From positions 17,423-38,720 of the forward strand of contig DGXO01000068.1 of the NCBI GenBank assembly GCA_002395605.1: 21,298 bases of DNA, given 5' to 3'. The position numbers and the translations under genes were made by a program. Under the pieces are notes generated by a model. That model saw only the letters and a program-made list of their open reading frames with translations. It had not been told where the DNA came from and made no database searches. Below, piece by piece: positions 1-5,817 of the stretch. This DNA is from Bacteroidales bacterium UBA4230. Lineage in GTDB: Bacteria > Bacteroidota > Bacteroidia > Bacteroidales > UBA932. Numbering within the stretch: position 1 is the first letter of the stretch; the number at the start of each line of letters is the position of its first letter.

Positions 1-46
1 TGTAAATATTCTGCCATGATGCAAGTTGTGTTTAATTGGTTAAATC

Positions 47-65
47 TTGCGGGACCCTCCCGCAA
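47..65. other. Small perfect hairpin in the leading intergenic region
   Basis: TTGCGGGA (47-54) pairs with TCCCGCAA (58-65) around a CCC loop. An A-tract follows on the plus strand, and neither strand shows a terminator-like T-tract after the stem. The function is unknown. It could be the transcript end of a gene outside the window. Nothing else coding is supported in 1-220. Confidence 0.4.
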
Positions 66-132
66 AAAAGCCTGCAAATTTACGCAAATAATTTTGAACG
101 GCCAAATCTTTTTCCGGCTTGTCTTTTCCGTC

Positions 133-177
133 TTTCCCGGCGTGACCTTTCCCCGTCATTCCCGGCTTGACCGGGAA
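133..177. repeat. Dispersed palindromic intergenic repeat, one and a half units
   Basis: TTCCCGG (159-165) and CCGGGAA (171-177) form a 7-bp stem around a 5-nt loop. A related 15-mer lies 25 bp upstream (133-147) and differs from 158-172 at two positions. The GTCATTCCCGG...CCGGGAAT pattern is a common type of short dispersed repeat in bacterial intergenic DNA; that family assignment is from memory. It lies just upstream of the rpiB promoter region. Confidence 0.55.
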
Positions 178-192
178 TCTGCTTTTTTTCAT

Positions 193-200
193 TATATTTG
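193..200 (+). promoter_or_regulatory. Candidate -7 box of the rpiB-truB promoter
   Basis: TATATTTG matches the Bacteroidota -7 consensus TAnnTTTG exactly and lies 20 nt before the rpiB ATG. No good -33 TTTG is found at the usual 19-21 nt spacing, so the assignment is tentative. Confidence 0.4.
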
Positions 201-220
201 TATGCTAAAATCTATATTAT

Positions 221-652
221 ATGAAAATCGGCATTTGCAATGACCACGCAGGCGTGGAGTACAAGTTCAAACTGGTGAAGATGCTGCAAAAGCGCGGCAT
301 CGAGGTTGTGAATTACGGCACAGACACCGAGGAAAGCGTAGACTACCCGGATTATGCCCACAGGCTGGCCCAGGCCGTGGAGGGCGGGGAAGTGGACCTT
401 GGCATTGCCCTTTGCGGCACCGGAAACGGCATGGCCATCACCCTCAACAAGCATCAGGGAATCCGCGCGGGCCTTGCATGGGGCACCGCCATCGGCCATC
501 TTGTGGCTCAGCACAACAACGCCAACGTACTGGTTCTTCCGGCACGTTTTATCAGCTACCGCCTGGCTTCGGCCATTGTGCGTGAGTGGCTGGACACCCC
601 GTTTGAGGGCGGCCGCCACCAGAGGCGCATAGACAAGATGCCCGTGAAATGA
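221..652 (+). CDS. rpiB: Ribose-5-phosphate isomerase B (RpiB/LacAB family)
   Basis: This cytoplasmic enzyme interconverts ribose 5-phosphate and ribulose 5-phosphate in the non-oxidative pentose phosphate pathway. The 143-residue product is close to the usual family length of about 150. It shows the N-terminal Asp8-His9 pair (NDHAG), the catalytic cysteine loop LCGTGNGMAI with Cys65, a conserved His98 in AQHNNANVLVL, and the C-terminal GGRHQRRIDKM segment that binds phosphate in this family. The ATG at 221 follows a candidate -7 box. The stop codon overlaps the truB start as ATGA, so the two genes are probably translationally coupled. A sugar-phosphate isomerase of related specificity (LacA/B type) is possible but less likely in this context. 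Confidence 0.93.
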   Translation: MKIGICNDHAGVEYKFKLVKMLQKRGIEVVNYGTDTEESVDYPDYAHRLAQAVEGGEVDLGIALCGTGNGMAITLNKHQGIRAGLAWGTAIGHLVAQHNNANVLVLPARFISYRLASAIVREWLDTPFEGGRHQRRIDKMPVK

Positions 653-1485
653 GTTTTTCCCATGACATCTCTGATTACCCGGACGGAATAGTTCTTGCGG
701 TGGATAAGCCGTACAGGTGGACTTCGGCCGATGTAATCCGTAAACTCAAGTACGCCGCCATCAAGCACTTCGGGAAGAAAAACCTGAAAGTTGGCCATGC
801 CGGCACCCTGGACCCGCTGGCAACGGGCGTGCTGCTTGTGTGTATCGGCAACGCCTGCAAACGCGCCCAGGAACTGCAGGACCACGACAAAGAGTACATA
901 GCGCGCATACGTTTTGGCGCCACCACCCCTTCCTACGACCTTGAGAAGGAGGTAGACCGTACCTTCCCCTTTGAACACATTACGGCCGAAGCCGTCCGTG
1001 CCGCCCTCCCTGCGTTCCTTGGAGAACAGGAGCAGGTTGCCCCGCTCTTTTCCGCCAAAAGCGTAGATGGCGTCCGCGCATACGAACTTGCCCGTAAACT
1101 CTACCGCTCCGGCCAGACTTCCGCCATTGACGCCGCTGCATTGGAAACCCTTCACCGTAGCCGGATAGTCATCTCCGAACTGGAACTACTTGACTTTTTC
1201 CCGGGAGGGACCGAAGTGGAGCGAAGCGAAACGGAGTCCCCCCGGACTCTGTCACTATCTCCATCCAGCCGCATAAACGTAGCTGACACATCGGCCCTAG
1301 GCCTGCCGGAGGCCGTGATACGCATTGCATGCTCCAAGGGCACATACATCAGGGCTTTTGCACGTGACCTTGGGGAGGCCCTGGGCTCCGGCGCGCACCT
1401 TTCCGGCCTTATCCGCTCCCGCAGCGGCTCCTTCGGCCTTTCGGACTCTCTTTCCGTTGATCAGGCCCTCGCCCTGCTACATTAG
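649..1485 (+). CDS. truB: tRNA pseudouridine-55 synthase TruB with an unusual internal insert
   Basis: TruB converts U55 of the tRNA T-loop to pseudouridine. The catalytic motif GHAGTLDPLATG is present, with nucleophile Asp55. KEYIARIRFG holds the active-site Tyr83, and SKGTYIRAFARDLG (229-242) is the conserved C-terminal catalytic motif. The protein has 278 residues, longer than the roughly 230-240 I expect for relatives. Most of the excess lies at about 184-219, between the strand ending ELELLDF and the strand starting LPEAVIRIAC. The DNA of that stretch contains a short palindromic repeat (separate entry). The reading frame is intact and the catalytic motifs flank the insert, so the enzyme is probably functional. 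The gene overlaps rpiB by 4 bp. The stop codon is 3 nt from palindromic element copy 1. Confidence 0.93.
   Translation: MSFSHDISDYPDGIVLAVDKPYRWTSADVIRKLKYAAIKHFGKKNLKVGHAGTLDPLATGVLLVCIGNACKRAQELQDHDKEYIARIRFGATTPSYDLEKEVDRTFPFEHITAEAVRAALPAFLGEQEQVAPLFSAKSVDGVRAYELARKLYRSGQTSAIDAAALETLHRSRIVISELELLDFFPGGTEVERSETESPRTLSLSPSSRINVADTSALGLPEAVIRIACSKGTYIRAFARDLGEALGSGAHLSGLIRSRSGSFGLSDSLSVDQALALLH
1207..1240. repeat. Palindromic repeat inserted in frame inside truB
   Basis: GGGAC (1207-1211) and GTCCC (1236-1240) flank a GAGCGAAGCGAA-type core. The core resembles the GAAGTGGAGCGAAGCG class of short dispersed repeats that is usually intergenic. Here it is translated in frame as roughly GTEVERSETESP, within a low-complexity insert absent from the conserved TruB core. 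The family assignment is from memory, and there is no second copy in this window. Confidence 0.5.
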
Positions 1486-1488
1486 CCC

Positions 1489-1592
1489 TGGCGCGTAACT
1501 TCTTATTAATCAGGATATTACACAATGTCGGGTGCACCTGTAAGTGCACCCGACATTGTGTATATTGCTAATAATCAGCTATTTGTGCGCCA
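1489..1592. repeat. 104-bp palindromic RAYT-associated element, copy 1
   Basis: The element starts TGGCGC (1489-1494) and ends GCGCCA (1587-1592). At its centre 19-bp perfect arms (1519-1537 and 1544-1562) flank the loop CTGTAA, and they contain the family core CGGGTGCAC-N6-GTGCACCCG. Each half is exactly 52 bp. It begins 3 nt after the truB stop and ends 4 nt before the end of the convergent msr fusion gene, so it fills that junction. It may act as a bidirectional terminator and is probably mobilised by the nearby RAYT. Confidence 0.85.
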
Positions 1593-1596
1593 GCCG

Positions 1597-2541
1597 CTAT
1601 TCGGCCGCCAATTTGAAAATTGCAGGACTCAAATGGCAGTAGCCGGAAGGATTCTTGTCCAGATAATCCTGATGGTATTCATCGGCAGGGAAGAAGCATT
1701 TCAAAGGGAGCAATTCAACGGGAAACGATTCAACGCCAAGGGATTGCCTGATTTGGGAAAAGACAGATGCAAGTTCCTCTGCATCCTTTTGATTGTCATA
1801 GTAAACACCTGTGCGATAACGGGTACCAACATCTTCTCCTTGTTTGTTGAGGCTTAATGGATCAATGATTTTAAAAAAGAGTTCAGTCAGGTGGCGCAAT
1901 GAAACAACCGATGGATTATATCTTACATGTACACATTCGGCATGTCCGGTGGTATCTGTATAAACCTCTTGGTATGTTGGATTGTCAAGGTTGCCATTGC
2001 AAAAGCCTACTTCTGTAAACTCCACACCTTCAACTAGTTTAAAGAACTTTTGAGCTCCCCAGAAGCACCCGGCTGCAAACCAGATATCCTTTTGTGGTCC
2101 TATGATAAGGGATGCCATCTTTTCCAGATACTCTTTGTCTACTTCATCAAAGGTGCCGATTTCCTTGCTGTCAATATCCAGAACGGCAATAATCTTGTTA
2201 TTGTGCCATATGGGAACTACAATCTCACTTCTTGATGCGGCAGAACAGGCTATATGGCCTGGGAACTTTTCAACATCGGGAACTACAATTGTGTGCTGCT
2301 CCTTCCATGCAGTACCGCACACACCGCGTCCGTATGCAATTCTGGTGCATGCTATGGGCCCTTGGAACGGACCAAGCAGCAATTCATCTCCTTGTACACG
2401 ATAGAAGCCTGTCCACCAGAACCCCATTCCTTCATGCAGCAGAGCTGCAAGATTGGCCATATTGGAAATAATATCGGCCTCACCAGAGAGCAGTCCCTGT
2501 GCTTGCAGAAGCAGTGAATTATATTGTTCTTCCTTTGTCAT
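1597..2541 (-). CDS. Fusion of free methionine-R-sulfoxide reductase (MsrC/fRMsr) and MsrA
   Basis: The 314-residue protein combines two methionine sulfoxide repair enzymes of opposite stereospecificity. Residues 1 to about 147 are a GAF-fold fRMsr with the three family cysteines, Cys65 (IACTRI), Cys75 (GRGVCGTAW) and Cys99 (GHIACSAAS), followed by the SEIVVPI and AVLDIDS strands. From about 152 the MsrA domain begins at IWFAAGCFWGAQ, with nucleophile Cys159. The GHAECVHVRYNP segment and the C-terminal NPSGYCH segment follow, with probable resolving Cys302. The linker is very short. The fRMsr half reduces free Met-R-sulfoxide; the MsrA half reduces Met-S-sulfoxide in protein or free form. No signal peptide is seen, so a cytosolic site is likely. 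The ATG at 2541 gives a complete fRMsr domain. Its A/T-richer composition and flanking repeats suggest an accessory or acquired gene. Confidence 0.9.
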   Translation of the reverse strand: MTKEEQYNSLLLQAQGLLSGEADIISNMANLAALLHEGMGFWWTGFYRVQGDELLLGPFQGPIACTRIAYGRGVCGTAWKEQHTIVVPDVEKFPGHIACSAASRSEIVVPIWHNNKIIAVLDIDSKEIGTFDEVDKEYLEKMASLIIGPQKDIWFAAGCFWGAQKFFKLVEGVEFTEVGFCNGNLDNPTYQEVYTDTTGHAECVHVRYNPSVVSLRHLTELFFKIIDPLSLNKQGEDVGTRYRTGVYYDNQKDAEELASVFSQIRQSLGVESFPVELLPLKCFFPADEYHQDYLDKNPSGYCHLSPAIFKLAAE

Positions 2542-2558
2542 TTTGCAGAAAATTTTGC

Positions 2559-2589
2559 CGAAGATAGTGAATAATCCTCAGATTGCCAA
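2559..2589 (-). promoter_or_regulatory. Candidate promoter of the msr fusion gene
   Basis: Reading the minus strand, TTG (2589-2587) is followed by a 20-nt spacer and TATCTTCG (2566-2559). This is one mismatch from the Bacteroidota -7 consensus TAnnTTTG at canonical spacing. The predicted leader is only about 10 nt. The -33 box lies 4 bp inside the boundary of palindromic element copy 2. Confidence 0.45.
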
Positions 2590-2593
2590 TTTC

Positions 2594-2697
2594 TGGCGCG
2601 TAATTTCTTGACTATCAGCGCGTTGTTGATAATCGGGTGCACGTGAAGGTGCACCCGGCAATCAGCAATTCGCTGTAAATCAGTGGGTTAATGGTCA
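2594..2697. repeat. 104-bp palindromic RAYT-associated element, copy 2
   Basis: The left end is TGGCGCG (2594-2600). The core arms CGGGTGCAC (2634-2642) and GTGCACCCG (2649-2657) flank the loop GTGAAG. An imperfect outer stem continues to about 2622/2669 with several wobble pairs. The centre is exactly 52 bp from the left end. At exactly 52 bp to the right the terminal hexamer is TGGTCA (2692-2697) rather than GCGCCA. It lies between the divergent msr fusion gene and RAYT gene. Confidence 0.75.
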
Positions 2698-2832
2698 ACG
2701 GCAAAATGTGGTGGTAAACGACATAATCCGTAGAAACGTATATTTTTTTTCGCAGGATTAATAAAATGTTGCAAAATCTAAGGGGATTCTAAGAAAAAAT
2801 GCAATATAATTGTACCCTCAATTATTTGCTTT
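2698..2832. other. A/T-rich leader between element copy 2 and the RAYT gene
   Basis: This stretch is A/T-rich with a T8 run near 2740 and no credible reading frame. TATAATTG at 2805-2812 is close to a -7 box but has no -33 partner at proper spacing, so no confident RAYT promoter can be named. Confidence 0.3.
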
Positions 2833-3765
2833 ATGAGGGGCCACAGAAGAAAATACAATCCGGATGGATTCCAGCACATCTTCCAGCATGCCATAGATTA
2901 CAGACTGCTGTTCTATTCAACGGCAGACAGGCTTGTTTTCTTTACCATCTATTCCGTGATGGCTGTCAAGTATGGAGTTATAGTTTTGGCTCTTGCCTTG
3001 ATGTTTAATCACTTTCATACCCTTATACAAACGGCGTCCTCAAGGGTGATGGCGTTGTTTATAGGAACAGTGACATCAACTTTCGCCCACGCCTTCAACA
3101 AAGACATCGGCCGAAAGGGTGCCGTCTTTCAGAAAGCATACGGTAATTCCATAAAAGCATCTGACAAGAAAGTCAGGACATGCATTTCATATAACTATAA
3201 TAACTCGGTAGAAAAGGGCTTGTTTGCCAGGGCCGAAGATGACCGTTGGAATTTTCTGGCATATATAGGAAGTCCAAACCCATTCTCGGAAAAAATTGAA
3301 CTCAATAAGGCGTCCAAGAAATTGCGTGCGTCCCTTAAAGAGGTGGATGCTCATGTCAAGGATATGGTCTATCTGAACTATAAAACAATTCGCCGTCTTT
3401 TCAAGGGATTGTCTGCCAAAGAACATGAGCAGCTTCTGGATTACATCATAAGCCGATATTTGCCAATTGACAAGGATACGCTGTTAAGTTTCTACAAAGG
3501 CTACGAAGAGATGGTGATGGCAATAAATTCAAATACGGGCTCCGAGTACGATATCAAGGAGGAATACAACAATGATTCGGACAGAATATACACGCAAATG
3601 CTGAATCTTGTGGAAAAGTCCAGCTTTGCAGAAAAGCCCCATTCTGTTATCATGGCCGAAGAAAAGAAAAAATGGCAGATTGCTGCTATCTTAAAGCAAA
3701 GAACCGGAGCCAAGGATTATCAAGTTGCCAGAGTGCTTCATATTGGCTGCCCGAAAAGTCGTTGA
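2833..3765 (+). CDS. REP-associated tyrosine transposase (RAYT), Y1/HUH nuclease family
   Basis: The N-terminal half matches the Y1 transposase (IS200-like, TnpA-REP) fold. An FQHIFQHAIDYRLLFYSTAD strand region is followed by LALMFNHFHTLIQ with the metal-binding HUH motif His60-Phe-His62. The helix ISYNYNNSVEKGLF aligns with the family motif YIHxNPVRAGL and places the catalytic tyrosine at Tyr120. These enzymes nick single-stranded DNA at hairpin repeats through a 5'-phosphotyrosine. Residues from about 150 to 310 form a mostly helical C-terminal region. It ends in KKKWQIAAILKQRTGAKDYQVARVL, which looks like a helix-turn-helix. The last codons and the TGA lie inside palindromic element copy 3. 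Four such elements within 4.4 kb support a RAYT assignment over a plain IS200 transposase, since no adjacent tnpB was found. The frame is intact and all three catalytic residues are present, so it may be active. Composition is more A/T-rich than the neighbouring housekeeping genes. Confidence 0.85.
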   Translation: MRGHRRKYNPDGFQHIFQHAIDYRLLFYSTADRLVFFTIYSVMAVKYGVIVLALALMFNHFHTLIQTASSRVMALFIGTVTSTFAHAFNKDIGRKGAVFQKAYGNSIKASDKKVRTCISYNYNNSVEKGLFARAEDDRWNFLAYIGSPNPFSEKIELNKASKKLRASLKEVDAHVKDMVYLNYKTIRRLFKGLSAKEHEQLLDYIISRYLPIDKDTLLSFYKGYEEMVMAINSNTGSEYDIKEEYNNDSDRIYTQMLNLVEKSSFAEKPHSVIMAEEKKKWQIAAILKQRTGAKDYQVARVLHIGCPKSR

Positions 3766-3851
3766 CAATGAGACGTTTATGAAAAGTCGGGTGCACGGCC
3801 AGGTGCACCCGGGGAATAGGAAGTGACAGATTATGAGGCTATTACTGGTCA
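3748..3851. repeat. 104-bp palindromic RAYT-associated element, copy 3, overlapping the RAYT 3' end
   Basis: The core arms CGGGTGCAC (3788-3796) and GTGCACCCG (3803-3811) flank the loop GGCCAG. The right end TGGTCA (3846-3851) is exactly 52 bp from the centre, as in copy 2. The left half keeps internal positions shared with copy 2 (TTGAC.AT.AG at 3762-3772), and TATGAAAAGTCGGGTGCAC matches the reverse complement of the right arm of copy 4. The left terminus (TGCCCG) is degenerate and doubles as coding sequence: the last RAYT codons and its TGA (3763-3765) fall within this half. The left boundary is therefore inferred from symmetry. Confidence 0.65.
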
Positions 3852-3866
3852 CGGGCCGAAAGTCGG

Positions 3867-3897
3867 TTGCAATTGTGCACGGAATCCGCTAAATTTG
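3867..3897 (+). promoter_or_regulatory. gltX promoter (-33 and -7 boxes)
   Basis: GTTG (TTG at 3867-3869), a 20-nt spacer and TAAATTTG (3890-3897) fit the Bacteroidota consensus TTTG-N19-21-TAnnTTTG with a perfect -7 box. Transcription would start near 3904, about 18 nt before the ATG at 3922. This argues against any upstream in-frame start for gltX. The promoter starts 15 bp after the end of element copy 3. Confidence 0.6.
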
Positions 3898-3921
3898 CAT
3901 CTTCAAAACTTTTGTCACAAG

Positions 3922-5703
3922 ATGGAAAGAAGAACACGCGTAAGATTTGCCCCTTCACCTACCGGTCCGCTTCACATGGGCGGCGTGCGTACGGCACTGT
4001 ATAACTATCTCTATGCCAAGCAAAAAGGCGGAGATTTCATTATCCGTATAGAGGACACCGACTCCCACCGCTTTGTGCCGGGAGCGGAGCAGTACATCAT
4101 AGAGGCCCTTAACTGGTGCGGGATCATCCCCGACGAAGGAGTGGAGAACGGAAAGGTAGTTGAGGAAGCATCGGCAAAGCATCCCCATGCCCCTTACCGC
4201 CAGAGCCAGCGCAAGCCCCTCTACCGCAAGTACGCAGAGGAGCTCATAGAGAAAGGCTGGGCCTATTACGCGTTTGACAGCGCCGATGAACTTACCGCGC
4301 GCCGTACAGAGGCCGAATCCAAAGGCGAGACCTTCATGTACAATGCCGCCACACGCGGCAGCCTCCGCAATTCCCTGAGCCTCCCTGAAGCCGAAGTTAA
4401 GCGCCTTCTGGATACCACCACGGACTGGACCATCCGCTTCAAGATGCCCCTTAACCGCATTGTCAAGATGGACGACCTCATCCGCGGCCACGTGGAGGTG
4501 AACACCGATACCCTGGACGACAAAGTGCTTTGGAAAAGGGCCGATGAACTCCCCACTTACCACCTTGCAAACATCGTAGACGACCACCTCATGGAAATCA
4601 CGGAGGTTATCCGCGGAGAAGAGTGGCTTCCTTCATTGCCCCTTCACTACATGCTCTACGAGGCCTTCGGCTGGACAGATACCATGCCCCGCTTTGCCCA
4701 CCTGAGCCTGCTTCTGAAGCCCGTCGGCAACGGAAAACTCTCAAAGCGTGACGGCGACAAACTTGGTTTCCCCGTGTTTCCCCTTGCATGGAAGAACCCC
4801 GAAACCGGAGAGGTGTCCCACGGCTACCGCGAAGACGGATACTTCCCCGAGGCCTTCGTGAACCTTCTTGCCATGCTTGGATGGAATCCCGGCGACGACC
4901 GCGAAATGTTCACCCTGCCGGAGCTTGTAGAGGCATTCTCCCTGGACAAAGTCCAGAAGGCCGGTGCCAAGTTCAATCCTGAAAAGGCAAAGTGGTACAA
5001 CAAGGAATACCTCAGGCTGAAGACCACCGCCCAGCTTACGGACCTCTTCATCCCGGTGCTTGAGAATCACGGCTGCAAAGTGGTGGACTGCCCTTGCAAT
5101 GCCCTTACCGCCGGTGCGTCCTTCGAGGGCTTCGGCGCAGATTTCGGAAACCACATCTTCACCCGTGAGTACGTGGAGGCAGTGGTGGAGCTTGTGAAAG
5201 AGCGTGCTACCTTCGTGAAAGACATGTGGGACATCGCCGCCTACCTCTTCGTGGCCCCCAAAGACTTCGAGGCCTTTGGCATAAAGGCCGGCGCCGGTCT
5301 TCCCCAGAAAGCCTCAGACGCCAACAGGCCCGTGGATCCCCGCGCCAAAGTGTACGACGACTCCAAGACTGCGCCGTTCCTTGCCAAGGACGTAGACAAA
5401 TTCTGGAATCCGGACCACTACGAGCACTGCTTCGAGGTTTGCCAGTACATCTCCGGTGCCGAATTCGGCTTCGACGACCTTGACGTTTACCGCGGCCCCA
5501 TCGACGCCCCCACCCTGGAGAAGGTCCTGGAAGACTACATCAAGATGAGGGAATACCCCATGGGCAAGGTCATGAACAGCCTGCGCCTGGCCCTCACCGG
5601 TGCGGCTTCCGGCCTTGGCATCGCCGCCATCCTCTCCTTCATCGGCCGACGTGAATTTGCCCGCCGCATGGGTTATGTGGCCGAACGCCTCGGGCGCATA
5701 TAG
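3922..5703 (+). CDS. gltX: Glutamyl-tRNA synthetase (class I)
   Basis: GltX charges tRNA-Glu with glutamate. From the ATG at 3922 the protein has 593 residues. The class I signature is PSPTGPLHMGG (HIGH box as HMGG, residues 18-21), then RIEDTD, and the KMSKS loop is KLSKR at 272-276. The frame is open upstream to a GTG at 3823. Those 33 codons cover the end of element copy 3 and the gltX promoter, and MERRTRVRFAPSPTG is the typical family N-terminus, so 3922 was chosen. The protein is some 80-90 residues longer than the roughly 505 I expect in Bacteroidales. Much of the excess is in the C-terminal anticodon-binding region, around residues 425-510 (LPQKASDANRPVDPR...). The stop codon is 2 nt from element copy 4, and the gene converges on ftsZ. 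Confidence 0.93.
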   Translation: MERRTRVRFAPSPTGPLHMGGVRTALYNYLYAKQKGGDFIIRIEDTDSHRFVPGAEQYIIEALNWCGIIPDEGVENGKVVEEASAKHPHAPYRQSQRKPLYRKYAEELIEKGWAYYAFDSADELTARRTEAESKGETFMYNAATRGSLRNSLSLPEAEVKRLLDTTTDWTIRFKMPLNRIVKMDDLIRGHVEVNTDTLDDKVLWKRADELPTYHLANIVDDHLMEITEVIRGEEWLPSLPLHYMLYEAFGWTDTMPRFAHLSLLLKPVGNGKLSKRDGDKLGFPVFPLAWKNPETGEVSHGYREDGYFPEAFVNLLAMLGWNPGDDREMFTLPELVEAFSLDKVQKAGAKFNPEKAKWYNKEYLRLKTTAQLTDLFIPVLENHGCKVVDCPCNALTAGASFEGFGADFGNHIFTREYVEAVVELVKERATFVKDMWDIAAYLFVAPKDFEAFGIKAGAGLPQKASDANRPVDPRAKVYDDSKTAPFLAKDVDKFWNPDHYEHCFEVCQYISGAEFGFDDLDVYRGPIDAPTLEKVLEDYIKMREYPMGKVMNSLRLALTGAASGLGIAAILSFIGRREFARRMGYVAERLGRI

Positions 5704-5705
5704 CC

Positions 5706-5809
5706 TGGCGCGCAACTGCCTGAATAACAGCGACATACTGAAAGTCGGGTGCACCTGCAGGTGCACCCGACTTTTCATAAGTGACAGAATGTCAGTTAAT
5801 TGAGCGCCA
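5706..5809. repeat. 104-bp palindromic RAYT-associated element, copy 4
   Basis: TGGCGC (5706-5711) and GCGCCA (5804-5809) bound the element. Central 14-bp perfect arms (5741-5754 and 5761-5774) flank the loop CTGCAG and contain the family core. Outer pairing continues imperfectly (GACAT at 5732-5736 with ATGTC at 5789-5793). Both halves are exactly 52 bp. It fills the convergent gltX/ftsZ junction, 2 nt after the gltX stop and 8 nt from the end of ftsZ. The stem followed by CTTTTC suggests it may also terminate transcription. Confidence 0.85.
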
Positions 5810-5817
5810 ACGGCCCG

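Noticed and set aside
16..243. 75-codon plus-strand frame at the window start
   Set aside because: It runs through a palindromic intergenic repeat and the rpiB promoter region and overlaps the rpiB start. RHSRLDRES is a typical chance translation of that repeat.
3823..3921. Upstream GTG extension of gltX (33 extra codons)
   Set aside because: The extension covers the end of element copy 3 and a good promoter (3867-3897), and the standard GltX N-terminus starts at the ATG at 3922.
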